From contig JAJFZO010000658.1 of the NCBI GenBank assembly GCA_021397835.1, positions 2,425,501-2,489,500 on the forward strand: 64,000 nt of DNA, given 5' to 3'. This stretch comes from Moringa oleifera (Eukaryota; Streptophyta; Magnoliopsida; Brassicales; Moringaceae). The notes beneath the pieces were generated by a model. It was not told the DNA's origin, did no database searches, and saw only the letters and a program-made list of their open reading frames with translations. Both the position numbers and the translations under genes were made by a program. The first letter of the stretch is position 1; every line of letters begins with the position of its first letter. Below are positions 26,301 to 37,373 of this stretch, piece after piece.

Positions 26301-27034
26301 ACATCAAATTTCATATTCACATGGTTTTATTTCTTAAAACAAGAACCAGTTATTTAGCACTACTACCAAACACGGCCTAATATACAATACTAAATTTAAA
26401 TCTTGGCATTCGCTCTGTCGGCAAAATGAGAGCCATAAGGCGACATCTTTGGAAATGCAAAAGAAAAAAAGAATGGGACAGCACATTTACCCGTGGATTC
26501 GAAATAAACAGCGTGACAAGAAGGAAAAGAAGAAAAGCCAACAAAAAAAAAAAAAAGATAGATGAACTGGCACAGGAGAAGAACAGTAGAAGGAAAGAAG
26601 GAAAGATGCACGTACTGTGACGCGGCTGAGGAGACTCCGGGCTTCGGCAGCTTCTCTCTCTTGATCGAGCTCCTCACTGGAAGTCAGTTTAACAACCACA
26701 CATATGCATTACGCGTCAACATGTAAGAAACAATAGTAGTAAACTATAGAAGCAAAAAAACGCAAAAGAAAGAGCCAAACAGAAGAAAGATAAAGCAAGT
26801 ACCTCGAGGGAGCAGGTGGTTTGGGCTTTCTAGAAGATTGTGGAGCTTTTGGAACAAAGCGACGCTGAATAGACAAAGTCACAAAAGCATGATTAGTCTT
26901 GAGGCACCAATTTTTGTCAGATCTCCATGCCAGGTGAAATTGGATGCAGCCAACGGAAAGAAAGAATGAAATTTAAGAAAGAAAGAAGATATGATTACCT
27001 TCCCACGACGGGAAGATGGACTATCTTGGTCCAT
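17394..27034 (-). CDS. DNA-directed RNA polymerase III subunit RPC4
   Basis: This is an RPC4 (Rpc53/POLR3D) subunit of RNA polymerase III, which makes tRNA and 5S rRNA; it works with RPC5 in initiation and termination. Exons: 26999-27034, 26803-26864, 26616-26676, about 19130-19387 (or -19414), 18963-19023, 18226-18317, 17896-18120 and 17394-17549. With the shorter exon 4 this gives 316 residues. The N-terminus reads MDQDSPSSRRGK then RRFVPKAPQSSRKPKPPAP, typical of plant RPC4. The conserved C-terminal domain includes FFVQLPTDLPLA, MGKMGAMLVYKSGAVKLKLG, a cysteine-bearing stretch around SPGSDCTFPQDVAAINTTEK, and LGKLEKRMVVTPDIDSLLDS. Exon 4 has two in-frame acceptors, and a short exon may be missed in the large intron, so the region around residues 53-65 is uncertain. 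The intron of about 7.2 kb (roughly 19.4-26.6 kb) holds a Gypsy relic in the opposite orientation. Confidence 0.88.
19050..19108. repeat. GA-rich microsatellite in RPC4 intron 4
   Basis: A purine-rich (GAGA/GAAAGA) tract fills most of the 106-base intron between RPC4 exons 4 and 5. On the transcribed minus strand it reads as a CT-rich polypyrimidine tract. Confidence 0.7.
19708..20057 (+). repeat. 5' LTR (approximate)
   Basis: The repeat matches the block starting near 24500 in the same orientation. By eye roughly four of five bases agree over the first 180. It ends at GTTAACA just before the Gypsy primer-binding segment. The start is approximate. Confidence 0.7.
20058..20078 (+). other. Primer-binding region after 5' LTR
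   Basis: The TTTGGCGCCGTCAATGGG segment directly after the LTR resembles the conserved start of many plant Gypsy internal regions (TGGCGCCGTCTGTGGG). It is the tRNA-primed site of reverse transcription. Confidence 0.65.
20080..20971 (+). pseudogene. Gypsy gag remnant
   Basis: An open piece at about 20097-20258 encodes a basic N-terminal segment (MPPKRNNFVRSATTWRNLRS). A second, at 20666-20971, includes FFQHFITFLVTWFASK, then DDLKALKQRMDKILREYLER, matching the retrotransposon gag pattern in which a Leu/Gln-rich helix is followed by LRDYVxRF. The two are separated by stops, so no functional gag is made. Confidence 0.65.
21865..21955 (+). pseudogene. Gypsy aspartic protease remnant
   Basis: The plus strand reads TIDGCTMKRVLVDTGSLTDR followed by MFYNAF. 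This contains the catalytic DTG triad in the context usual for plant Gypsy proteases (RVLVDTGSSADIIF). Flanking frames are interrupted. Confidence 0.65.
22127..22387 (+). pseudogene. Gypsy RNase H remnant
   Basis: A frame of 86 residues reads ILLVDGASNKRANEAEVLLE and then FLTTNNEAKYEALLVRLKIA. This is the plant Gypsy RNase H pattern VDGSSN...GxGxxLxxPxG and NNxAEYEAL. The catalytic Asp and the Glu of the EAKYEAL block remain, but the frame ends at once and lacks its RT partner. Confidence 0.75.
22840..23600 (+). pseudogene. Gypsy integrase remnant
   Basis: Short broken frames recall the integrase core: PFAQWGVDLISPLAV, then FSVLNVIVSDNGT with the DNG motif, followed by degraded sequence resembling the C-terminal RHFNLGDLVLRK-like module near 23490. 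Several stops and shifts interrupt it. Confidence 0.6.
24499..24780 (+). repeat. 3' LTR (approximate)
   Basis: This is the second copy of the long direct repeat, in the same orientation as the first and diverged from it. It appears to end at AATAGCA just before ACCAGATTTAG. Divergence from the 5' copy argues for an old insertion. Confidence 0.7.
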
Positions 27035-30000
27035 GGCAGCAGCGAGTTCCGGCGGAAGAAGAATATGAAGAAAGGAAAAATATGCTGGAGAATCAGAGAC
27101 CGTGAATCGAACCAACGACCCCGTGACCAACTTTGGTCTCACACAACCATCAGAACTACATCGTGACGCGGTTGGGTTTTCTTAACTTCTTTATATAGCA
27201 TAATAATATACACCGCAATTTGCCCTGGCCCATCACTTTCCCGGTTAGCGGGTTTTCCCTTTCGGTTAAACTTCAGTTCGCCAAAGTTGGTGAACTTTAG
27301 ATACAATTTGATCTTGGATTTTAACTTCAAATAAATCATGTTACATTGATAGAATTTTCATAAAAAGATTTCTTTGTTAATGGGCGATACCACCAACATG
27401 CCTGTTCTATTTAATGCCTCTCCCAATGGCCAATTTTGAATTCCATTAGCCTTAGGCACAAATTCTGTCAAATGAATATTTGAGATAAATATCGGTCAGA
27501 GCACTTGACCAAATAGCCATCACATAGCCGCTTGGGCAGCCCCTTATGTGCCACCACAACACAATTGAATCAGAAGCAATCTAAACTACAATCAACTCAA
27601 GCGGAGGCAATGATGTAGGGCAATGAATAACAATGGCCAGAGGCAGTCTTTCTCGCCGTAAGCCAAACAACACAGCACGCCAACTCAAAACTAGTCAGCA
27701 TCATTTCAATTGTAAAACAACAGTATACAATTAGCATAACTGGCCTGCTTGTAGGCACACCTAAGCTAGTGAAGAAATCATTCGTTTCAAACTCAGGCAA
27801 CCTCACCCCACAAAACCTTGGTGTAGGGCACATTAAACCCACCGACCACACAGGAAAAAGTCAACCTAAGGGCAGGAGCAAAGATTCAAAATTCAAGTAG
27901 CCGATGCTCCAGATATCTTCCCTTTTCACTGTTCCTGAAAGCTTGTGACAGCAACAAATACCTTAGCAAATACTTCTTAACATGTCAAAGATGTAAATCC
28001 TGACCAACTTTCAACAAGGTTAGATAAGGTTAAACAAAATCACCAAAACCATAATATCAATAATAATCTATCACACTAAAGGTTAAAACTATGGGACCGT
28101 GGGAACTGGTCCGTCTTACTACAGCCCGAAAAAGCTTTAGCTAGCAGAAAGATGACAAATGATTAACCATGTCATTACAATTTCTTTACTGCAGCAGGTC
28201 AACGGAAGTCAAAATTATAATTGGTAAGCACTAGAAAACACTTGCAATCCATACAAAGACAAGAAGCTACATGGATTAGATTTCGGTTTTCTTTTTCTGG
28301 CTGGGAGTAGGGATGCAAGGGGTAGATCCCTCAAAAAGATCGAAGCACTATGGAAGTGATCGTTCCCCATAGAAATTAGATTTTCCCATAAACAGAGCAA
28401 AAATTCAAGAAAACCTTTTGAAGACCAAATTGACCTGAACCATCTGAACCTGACATCAATTTAGAATCATAAGTAGAACTAGCATATACCCATCAAAAAG
28501 TAGTTGCATGCAACTATCCAGGTAAAAGTTTAGCCAGTAACAATTACACATAATAAAACTAATCTCATCTGAAAACCACATAGATATGATTAGCTGCATC
28601 ACAAATAACTAGCAACATTAAAAATTTCAGTTTATAATTTAAAGGTTGCAACAAGAGTAAGCACTACAAACACATCAGGACCTGTCCACTGGTTCACAAA
28701 TATTGATTTGAAAAGTAATTTTCAGGAGATATACCAGTATCTAACAAGCAACTGTTGATCAAATCACCTATCCAGAATTGCAATGGTATCGCATGCAAAA
28801 TATTGACACAAGTCCCTACTCTCTTTTAAAACTGACAGATACAGCCAATAAGAGATTTCACATTTAGAATTTGAAATATAAAGATTATAGAAATGAGATA
28901 TCATAAAAGAACCAGAACAGGCCAAAAAGTCTAAACCATGATATTTGAAAGGCAAACTGAAAGTCAGTGAAGCCTTTCTAAGAACAAGTGAAAATTAGCT
29001 TTATCAAGGATTGATATAACCAAGCAGAAAGGCACGCACATGACGAAGCCAAAACTCAAAAATGTGCATTTCCACAAGACCATATATTTATACCACAAAA
29101 TTCTAGGAATAACACTAGGGGTCATATAAATACCAAATGAATGGTGAGAGGCTAGATATGCTCTTCAATAATAGATTGTTAAACAGTCTTTCGCTTATAT
29201 AATCATCAAACCATTTCTAACCAAGGCAAGACGATTTGAACTCACAAAGCCCAAAAATTTAAAAGAATCTCACACCAAAGAGCTATTGCCAATAGATGGC
29301 TGATCATCAACTCAGATTCTACCCAGCTCCAAAAATCCTTCCCCTATTACAAGCAGGCCCAGATTCTATTCTAATATACTCCATTTCTCTTCTATGACGT
29401 AGCAGCACAATTTCCTTCCAAAACCAACTTTTACTCTTAACTAGCTACAGCCTTCCTAGTGGGTCTATGAGTTCTCCCTCTTCCCCTCAACTGATCAAAT
29501 TGAACAACTTCAATGCCTTCCTAATCACTAAGCTATGCTTAGGGAATGACTCAGAAAAAAATAGCAAATTTCAGATATCTACTAGTCTAACAAGATTTTT
29601 TTTTTTTCCTGAGCAGATATCAGATGTCTACTAGTCTAACAAGTTGTAAGACAACACTAAGCCAAGAGCTACCATGATATTCAAATCTCAGCCATTAGCC
29701 AGATTATTGCCTGCCACATAAAACTAGGAAGAGACATTAGAGTAACATTGAAGTTAGGACAAATACATAGAAAACATATAGATTAATATATTAGAAATTT
29801 CCCACATACCAAAATGCCTTCATATTCTGAGGCATTATCACCTTCTGAAAATGACACGAGAACACAATGCCAATGAAGCTTCAGGAGCATCAGGATCATA
29901 TTCGCAATGAGAAAACAAAAAGCAAGCTAGGAAATTATTATTATAGTCAAATAACCATCAAAAAGATAGAACACAATGAAAAAAATTGCGAGTAACCTGT

Positions 30001-31335
30001 TGCTCAGAACAGTTGAACATTCTATTCCTAGAAAAAAAAAACATTAGCCACAAGACAAAATATACGAGGCATTGAAAATCCATAGAAATTTAGTCCTACA
30101 AAAGAGCAACAAATAGCATTAATAACAATAAACATTGTGAGTGCTTTTATGGCATGTGACCCCTTGAACTGAACTTCCAGCCAAAATCTCTGCAAATGTC
30201 ATAACAGTACAGCAAGGTTAAACAGGTGAGTCCCAAACTTCCAACAAGCAAGAGGTAAGAAATCAGGTTCACAAGAGCTCCAAGAAACATCAGGCCTGAA
30301 AATTTATAAAATAGTAACAAGAAAAGGATTAAGAAATGCAAAACAATACAACAACAAATAATGTAAGGATAAGGTGGATGACGATCACATTTCATGCGGA
30401 AGACATTAAAATAGTTAGATGTGAGCGTGAAAATACAGGAAAGGAGGAGGAAATACAAGCTTTAAACCATCTCCAACGCAACAATTGGCATGAATTCTGA
30501 TGTCCAATGCTCAATTAGATGGGGAGATTACATAATGATGACACTTCTTACCTCTAATAGCCTTAGATTTGCAGGAAACAAAGTAAGCTATTCAACTACT
30601 ACACAATAATAATGTTAATGCTATAATCCAACCAAGCAAACAGAAAAAAGACATTTAAACCCTCCAATTATTACCACCAATCATCAATCACTACTTTAGC
30701 ACATATAAACAAGGCAAAAAAATCCAACAAAGAAATCGGCAACATAACTTCACATCCATGGAGACATGGGAATTTGAGCATATGAATCATTGACCAGAAG
30801 GTGACTATGGATAATATACAGCAGATAAATCTTCCTTCTACAGAGAAGAGTAACCTTAAACTATCCAGATAATGTCCACATTTTCACGTCATTGACAAGT
30901 CAGCTAAACCAATTTTTTTTTTATCCGAAAAAAATAGTAGTTAAAAGGCACAAAATATATACTATTTTGTTGTATAAGATTGGTTTCAACTGGCTCTACG
31001 AAAGATGCTCCAGGAGAGGTACATAATTTCACACCTTCAATTTCATGCAACACTACATTATGAACAGTGTAATTACTGAAGTCAGAGTTCTAACAAACAT
31101 ATCGTAACGATGAAAGAGATGCCTTATGCAATTTTGATGAATAATCATATCTGTCACCTAATCAACGACCAATCAAGCTACACTTGGCATCCTCAGGTAA
31201 CCATCGAACAGGTCAGAGCTGTACTTCATTCAACCAATTGAACACATATTATTAACAATCACATGAATATGTCCAGATGAGGGGAATTCAGACTATTACC
31301 TCTCTACCTGGAAGTAATATTGCAAAAGGTCCATA
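27035..31335. other. Intergenic region, RPC4 promoter to SF1 3' side
   Basis: This 4.3 kb region has no convincing CDS. The first 150 bases or so are the RPC4 5' UTR and promoter. The right part probably includes SF1 3' UTR with one or more introns: a strong donor CCAG|GTAGAG lies at 31307, and acceptor-like sites lie near 30290-30300 and 30185. A 23-bp direct repeat is at 29572-29643. The remainder is unremarkable AT-rich sequence. Confidence 0.5.
29572..29643. repeat. 23-bp direct repeats flanking a poly(T) insert
   Basis: CAGATATCTACTAGTCTAAC plus AAG at 29572-29594 recurs at 29621-29643 with one change. The 26 bases between them begin with a run of T. The arrangement resembles a duplicated target around a very small tailed insert, but replication slippage explains it equally well. 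Confidence 0.6.
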
Positions 31336-33909
31336 TTATTTCATCTCTGCCATGAACTTCTCATACTCAGCATCTGTTCCATAAGTTTTCTCTGAAGAAG
31401 AAACCATTGATGGCACTGGAGGATTAGGGGCCCATGGCATGTTACCCATGCTCTGTGAATGGTCTGCAGTTGAGACTGGAGGATTAGGGGCCCAAGGCAC
31501 ATTAGCCATGCTCTGTGAATGGTCAGCTGTTGAGACAGGAGGATTAGGTGCCCAAGGGATGTTCCCCATGGTCTGCGAATGATCAGCCATCACGGCAGGC
31601 ACTGGAGGAGGAGGAGGAACTGCACCATAATAAGATGAGTATCCTAATGAAGATGTTGGATATGCGGGCTGAGCAGGCATGCCAGCAACTGAATTCCCAT
31701 ATATATTTGTTGTCACAGATGAAGCAGAAGAACCGCTTTCAGACTGCACTCCAGGTGGGAAATTTTGCAGTGCTTCACTAGATGCAGTAGTTTGAGATGG
31801 GGCACCTGGAGGAGCTGTCTGAACTGGAGGAGGAGGGGGAGGAGGAGGAGGATATTGCACACCATAAGGGGGCATAGGTTGACCAGGAACAGGAGGGTAT
31901 GACCCAGGAGGGGGAGGAGCATAGGGAGCATAAGGAGAAGGCATATGTGGTGCCCAAGGAACTGCAGTCCCTCCATAGCTCCCAGGTGGTGGATTTGGAA
32001 GTGGCCCACCAGGAGCATATTGTTGAGATGGATAGGTGCCAGCTGGCTGACTCGAGACAGGATATGTAGGCATAGTTGATGCTGGAGGACCAGGAGGTAC
32101 AGTTGGTTGGGGAGGTTTACCTGCAACTCTCACAGCAATAGTCCGGCCCTCTAGACGATAACCATTCATGCTTGCAATAGCACTAATAGCCATCTGAACA
32201 TCCGAATACTTTACAAATCCATAACCTTTGCTCAATCCAGTAACACGATCTTTAATAACCTTAGCCATTACAATATCACCAAAAGGAGAAAACAACCTGA
32301 TCAAACCATCATCATCTAGAGTAGGTGGCAAGTAGCCAATATACAAATTTGTATCATCATATTCCTTGATGAGCTTGACCCCAGTTGAACCTAAGCCAGG
32401 GTGTGCACTCCCACCGCCAGCAGCATTGTTAACCCAAGGTGGATTGCTTCCGGAACTGCCTGAACCAAGGGCCAATGTAGAGCTTTGCTTAGTTGAAGAA
32501 TCAGGAACCGTCCCTCCTAACTCTGCCAAGAAGTTCTGATACTCATCATCCATTTTCTTTCCTGTTGTCCCCTTCACTGGACAATCAATAGTAGGGTGAC
32601 CACCATCACCACATATCTTACAAAGAACATCACTCTTAAAGGTATTGGTGCGTGAAGGACATGCATATTGCCTGTGACCTGGCTCACCACACAACCTACA
32701 ATACTCTTCATCCCTTATTGTCCCATTCAAAGCTGCAAGTTCCCTGAGTTGTTGCCTTTTATGCTCATTCAACACCTCATCCACAGGCTGCAGGAGCTTC
32801 TCCACCATCCCTGCTGCGGCATCAAGGGCTTCTTGGGTCTCAGCCTCAACCAAAACATGTAAATCTTCATTTTCTGATGGGTCAGGCTTCAAATCTCTCT
32901 TCTGCTGAAGCCTGCCCTCTTTGACAGACCCTTTTCCCCGAATAACAATTTTTGCACCGGTCTCTCTCTCCATTCTTTTCTGGGTGTTTCCTCTTGGCCC
33001 AATAATAAGTCCAATAAAATTGTAACCTGGATATTCCTTCATTGGTATGTATAGCTTCTTCTGAAGCTTTGGCGGCCTATAATCTGCTGGTGGCTTAAAG
33101 GCCGGGTTCCTCTTAATAATCTGAGAAATGATCTCTTGCCTTTCCTTATTCAATCTCTCTCGTGCTCGATATTCTCTAGTATTTATCCTGATTCCCATAT
33201 TATCATATATAGGTTCGGGTGAAGGAGACCTTTGCCCTTCAGGCCTATCATCTAAAGGCAGGCCTGACTGCAGCATTCTACTAATCTCGAGTAGCCTACT
33301 ATTCAGAGCCTGAATCTCAGGATCAAACTCGATACCCCCAGTGAAATCCTTCATGAAATCAGGGAGCTGAATTACTGGCTTCGGCTCATCATTGGCCCAC
33401 CTCGACTTCCGCTTTCTAGTGCCGCTGCCCCCGTCGGTGCCCTCAGCACTCTGGTTATTTGAATCCGCCGGCGGGTCCCAACGGCTGCGACGACGTCTCC
33501 TGCTTGTGGTCTCTTCCTCACCGCCAGATTGATCCTTGTCTGTGCCGCTTTGCGTGTTGGTGACGCCATTCTCGGACAGTAATGGCTTTTGGATCTCAAG
33601 TCTCGCTAAAACATTATGATTATTATTGGTATGGTTTTGGGGATTGTCGCTGGATTGACTATAGTCTCTGCTGGGAGCTGAGGAACCATTGTCAGGGAAG
33701 GCTTCAGGATAATCGCGCATCGGGTTTGATTGGTTTTGATCATCAGGTGCTAGGGTTCGTCGATTTTGGTAATCTGGGGCTGGGCTTTCTCCGGGAGGAG
33801 GAGGAGGCAGGGGGTTCTGGCTGTAGAAACCCAGGGTTTCTGAAGAATAGGGTTGGGGATCTAGGGTTTGAAATTGAGGATTGCTAGGGTTTGATTCAAC
33901 AGATTCCAT
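31336..33909 (-). CDS. SF1: Splicing factor 1 / branchpoint-binding protein
   Basis: This is plant SF1/BBP, the nuclear protein that recognises the intron branch point with U2AF during early spliceosome assembly. The CDS is one exon of 857 residues. In order: a Pro/Asn/Ser-rich N-terminus; an Arg-rich patch [11 protein letters not shown] near 135; the SF1 helix-hairpin region ([17 protein letters not shown]); a KH domain around 275-370 with [20 protein letters not shown]; two CCHC zinc knuckles, [14 protein letters not shown] and [14 protein letters not shown], around 400-445; an RRM around 515-595 ([15 protein letters not shown]), which is characteristic of plant SF1; and a Pro-rich tail with three 20-residue repeats at 775-832. 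The start MESVESNP is preferred. An in-frame ATG at 34035 would add 42 atypical residues and lies very near the probable transcription start. A donor site 26 bases after the stop suggests a 3'-UTR intron. Confidence 0.96.
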   Translation of the reverse strand: MESVESNPSNPQFQTLDPQPYSSETLGFYSQNPLPPPPPGESPAPDYQNRRTLAPDDQNQSNPMRDYPEAFPDNGSSAPSRDYSQSSDNPQNHTNNNHNVLARLEIQKPLLSENGVTNTQSGTDKDQSGGEEETTSRRRRRSRWDPPADSNNQSAEGTDGGSGTRKRKSRWANDEPKPVIQLPDFMKDFTGGIEFDPEIQALNSRLLEISRMLQSGLPLDDRPEGQRSPSPEPIYDNMGIRINTREYRARERLNKERQEIISQIIKRNPAFKPPADYRPPKLQKKLYIPMKEYPGYNFIGLIIGPRGNTQKRMERETGAKIVIRGKGSVKEGRLQQKRDLKPDPSENEDLHVLVEAETQEALDAAAGMVEKLLQPVDEVLNEHKRQQLRELAALNGTIRDEEYCRLCGEPGHRQYACPSRTNTFKSDVLCKICGDGGHPTIDCPVKGTTGKKMDDEYQNFLAELGGTVPDSSTKQSSTLALGSGSSGSNPPWVNNAAGGGSAHPGLGSTGVKLIKEYDDTNLYIGYLPPTLDDDGLIRLFSPFGDIVMAKVIKDRVTGLSKGYGFVKYSDVQMAISAIASMNGYRLEGRTIAVRVAGKPPQPTVPPGPPASTMPTYPVSSQPAGTYPSQQYAPGGPLPNPPPGSYGGTAVPWAPHMPSPYAPYAPPPPGSYPPVPGQPMPPYGVQYPPPPPPPPPVQTAPPGAPSQTTASSEALQNFPPGVQSESGSSASSVTTNIYGNSVAGMPAQPAYPTSSLGYSSYYGAVPPPPPVPAVMADHSQTMGNIPWAPNPPVSTADHSQSMANVPWAPNPPVSTADHSQSMGNMPWAPNPPVPSMVSSSEKTYGTDAEYEKFMAEMK
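31414..31587 (-). repeat. Triplicated 60-bp coding repeat in SF1
   Basis: Three adjacent copies encode ADHSQ(S/T)M(G/A)N(I/V/M)[10 protein letters not shown], with a period of 20 residues at positions 775-832. The copies differ mainly at conservative positions, so the reading frame is under some constraint. The sequence lies in the Pro-rich C-terminal tail. Confidence 0.9.
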
Positions 33910-34080
33910 CAATTTCCAGTCCAATTCAATATCAAACAAAGAGACAAGAAAAGCCAAGGGAGTCCAGCGATTCAGAAAGTACCTACCAAGATTCCTTTCG
34001 ATGCGAAGTTTCACTAGAGAAAGAAAAGAACCCACGATTTGTATGAGTGGTCACATGCGAAAGAGAGTGAGAGGAGACTG

Positions 34081-34088
34081 TATATATA
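34081..34088 (-). promoter_or_regulatory. Probable SF1 TATA box
   Basis: TATATATA lies about 170 bases upstream of the preferred SF1 ATG. Farther upstream, near 34225-34295, are TGGGCT/TGGGCC site II cores, common in plant housekeeping promoters. Confidence 0.45.
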
Positions 34089-34339
34089 GAGCGTTGGTTA
34101 AAATTTGACCTCAAAGAGTTCTGCGCAGATTGGGATCTGGCATCCGTCCCGCAGTCATCAGGACCGACACCAGGTAATTTCGGTTCTATGGCTGTTGGAT
34201 CCGAATACGGGCCTCCATTCTGTCTTATTGGGCTTCGTTCAATTGCCCAACCCAATTGAAATTATTGGTATTCCGTCCACTTTGTTTTTAGGCCCATGGA
34301 TCACACATACTAAACTATTGTTATTTATATACATATAAA

Positions 34340-35193
34340 AGACTCTTATTTTGTTGTTATGCATGCAATTTACATATTAACTATTCTTATTTTTTTATTA
34401 AACCTCGATCTATTTTTACAAATTATTGCTTAAGAAACCGATATTTTATTCATTTTATTATTTATTTATTTTTTTAAAAAATACAACATTTGTTAAATAA
34501 ATATCACATAAAACCATAAGGTTCATTCTTTTCTCTTTTTTTTTTTTCTAAACAAATTTGATTTTTCAAAAGTCTCAAAATAAATTGTTATGATTTATTA
34601 ATTGTATCTAAATGGGAAATTTGATGTATACAGATTGAAAAATATTTTTAAAATATTTTATTGTAATATTTTAAATGATTATTCAAATAAATTTTACAAA
34701 TTATTTGTTATCACTTTTTAAAATTTTAATAATATGAATTTTTATAAATATTAACACAATAAATGTTAAAAAAACTAATAATAGTTTGTTTCAGAAAATC
34801 AAAAGTTGTTGTAAAAAATTTTCAATTTAAATGTGTTTAATTTTTGGATCAAAATTTATTTAAAATATTTTAAATAGTGAACATTAATTTTTATATGATT
34901 TATATCTAAAACTGTTTTAATGATTAATAAAACAAATTTGTAAAAAAAACTTTAACGCAAAGAAAATTGGGGTTCGGTTTTCATTATCTGGCTTTTGATG
35001 TTTGTATTTTGAGAGCAACAAAAGTGGGCAACCAGACACTCAGATTCCTCATTCTGGCATTAAACGGGCAACTAGAACAAGAGGGTTTGATTTTAGAACC
35101 CCAAACGTTGTGTCACAAAATCATGCAAGAACCGGATTCAATACATCAAACTCCACCACAAAAGAAAACAAGATCAAAAGCTTCTGCTAAATC
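34340..35193. other. AT-rich spacer between SF1 and PLAT gene
   Basis: Apart from promoter elements of SF1 at the left and the PLAT gene's 3' UTR at the right, the sequence is A/T homopolymer-rich. I see no gene in it. Confidence 0.6.
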
Positions 35194-35955
35194 TCAAGCG
35201 TCCGATCTCTTGGCATTCCCAACAACAAAGCGTTCCTTCATTCCAGGCTTCGCCGGAACAATTCGATCATTGCAGCCATCAAGCAGAGCCGTCAGTTGAA
35301 AAGGCGGAGCGTCGGAAGCTAGCCATTGATCGACGTAGAACAAAGTCTGGGAGCATGCCTTGTGCGGTCCGGTGGAGGTAACCTCGACGTAGTCACAGTA
35401 CCAGCCGTGGTGGGGGCCTGAGCCGTCGGAGGTCAGGTTAAGTCGACAGATGGGTGCCCCGATGCAGGGTCCACGGCCGCTGAAGACATCCAGGTTGCCG
35501 CGCTCGAAGTAGTTGTGGTAGGGACCCATCAAACCCCACGATCGGAGTTCTGGGATCCACACAGACCGGCCCATGGAGTCACCGAGAGTCACACTGATCT
35601 TCGAGTCTGTCCCAGCTTTGATGATGGAGTCTGTTTTCACGTACAGTGTGTAAACGCAGTAATCCTGCATGGAAACCAGAAAGAGCAAGAGATGTGAAGA
35701 AATGCTTGCAGAAACTTGTGAAGTAAACATTTGAAACAGACAAGAAAAGGAGATTGATGACGATGAGAGAAGGAGATCCGAGGATTTGAACACCTGGGTT
35801 TCAATTAAATTGCAGATGGATCATGTGGGAAGAAGACACGAGATCCAAGCTAAGTTATGGAGATCTTTTGATACCACACTTACCTTGCCGGAATCCGCAG
35901 CAACTGTTGTGAGAAACAGAGCTAGCAAGAACAGTGGAAGGTAGCCACTCCTCAT
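35194..35955 (-). CDS. PLAT/LH2-domain secreted protein (PLAT1-like)
   Basis: Two exons, 35884-35955 and 35194-35664, give 180 residues, close to Arabidopsis PLAT1. Residues 1-21 form a signal peptide (hydrophobic core LFLLALFLTTVAA). The mature part is a single PLAT/LH2 beta-sandwich: CVYTLYVKTDSIIKAGTDSK, GLMGPYHNYFERGNLDVFSG, LNLTSDGSGPHHGWYCDYVE and FYVDQWLASD. Known PLAT plant-stress proteins are ER or secretory, ABA-responsive and linked to abiotic stress tolerance; that role is inferred here. The protein has no lipase or lipoxygenase domain. An N-glycosylation motif (NLTS) is present. An intron follows the signal-peptide exon. Confidence 0.92.
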
Positions 35956-36036
35956 CTCTTTCCTCTCTTTCTTTCTTTCTCTTTCTCTGTTCTGAATTGG
36001 GTAGTGCAGCTGTGACGATGTGAAAAAGGGGTGGTA

Positions 36037-36044
36037 CTTATATG
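36037..36044 (-). promoter_or_regulatory. Probable TATA box of PLAT gene
   Basis: CATATAAG on the minus strand lies about 80 bases upstream of the ATG. The presumed 5' UTR between them is GA-rich on the sense strand. Confidence 0.5.
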
Positions 36045-36309
36045 GATAGGAGCAGTATTAGGACCGTGGACTAATTCAATCAGTGAAAATTGCTGGTTAC
36101 CCATTCTAGTGAATTCTATTAATAAACATAATATACAACCAAGATGCCTTTTTGCTCATCTTTATCCACCAACCTTTATCGCTTCATAGTGGGACAATAG
36201 ATCACGTTGAACCACGCTGGCTCATTGCAGCTAACTTGTCTCCACAGGACATGTACCAAGAGAAAAAAAATTACTGAGTTTGGTAATAAATAATTAATAC
36301 ACCTTTGCT

Positions 36310-36540
36310 TGAGCTTAGATGAGTGAAGTTAATAGTTTATACACTATTGCTTGTGCTTAGATGAGTAAGGTAATAGTTTATTCACATTTGCCTGGGCTTG
36401 AATGACGATCAACCATTAAAAATGTTGCATTTGGTTGCCATAGATTTGATTTGATTTGGTCGTGGCAGTCTGTACTCTGCCATATCGAAGTTGGGTTTGA
36501 ATTATTAGAGTACATCGAAGTTGGGTTTGAATTATTAATG
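36310..36540. repeat. Short imperfect tandem repeats upstream of PLAT gene
   Basis: Units of about 42 bases containing TTAGATGAGT and TAATAGTTTAT recur at 36310-36400. ATCGAAGTTGGGTTTGAATT recurs twice with a 30-base period at 36484-36537. The rest of the 36045-37373 interval shows no gene. Confidence 0.6.
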
Positions 36541-37373
36541 AAGGTGCACTTCCAGCTTCATGGAATGCAACCACAAAATGATTAAAAGAATTCCACTAAA
36601 GCTACCATGCATGTGGCATCTTGAAAAGCATTGGATGCAGACAAACAGTGTGGTGATCATAACATATTGAAACCATTTAACATGGGCTTCTTCAAAGCCT
36701 GTCTTAGAAAGTGCAGATTAAGGGAAAGACCCTAATCAAGGGGTAAGTGACAAGGGGCATGATTAACTGAATTGTCCCAAAATTGATAAAGCTACATTTA
36801 GAAGAGATGTGAGTTACAGAATCAAGTGGCAGCTTAAAACAATACAATCTAACTTCACAATGTTAAAGAACCAAGTTGGTGCCAACATTATCAACCATCA
36901 ACCTTGGTTTATTTATCAAGGAATGTCAATCACAAAATCTGAAGAAAATCGTAAAATATACAGAGACATGGGAATGATGACAAGGCAAATTCACAAATTG
37001 ACATCACTCTCAAAGACAACTAATTTCCACAGTGAGGTTTGGTTTGGGTATTACATACAAGAATTGAAGGTTGCAGTGCATTGCTTCAGTTATTATACAC
37101 AAGAAAGTAGCGCATTGAGTTCCACTTGAAATCATCAGGTGCAACCTAGCAAAACCACGGGAATAGAAGCACTTAAATCACTCCAAACAATGATAAGAAA
37201 AGGATGAGAGAAGAAAAACGAGTAAACCACAAACACACTGCATAATTATACTGACGCAAAATAAGTAGTTATTCACATATAGGATGAAGCGCCATTAATT
37301 TTTATTTTTCATTTTTTGGTAACATTTTGAGCATTGACAAGAGAGATGTAACAATGGGCTAAATTACCAGAGA

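Noticed and set aside
27080..27150. Minus-strand GGTTCGATTC, resembling a tRNA T-loop
   Set aside because: The flanking five-base arms do not pair and no acceptor stem is found. The sequence lies in the RPC4 promoter and 5' flank.
27597..27851. 84-codon minus-strand open frame
   Set aside because: No family resemblance, no splice context, and amino acid content typical of chance frames in spacer DNA.
30147..30458. Hydrophobic minus-strand open frame suggesting a membrane protein
   Set aside because: No homologue is recognised. It is more likely SF1 3'-UTR or intron sequence, since acceptor-like sites interrupt it.
33910..34035. 42-residue N-terminal extension of SF1
   Set aside because: It starts about 45 bases from the TATA box, so it would have almost no leader. 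Its hydrophobic/basic content is unlike the SF1 family start.
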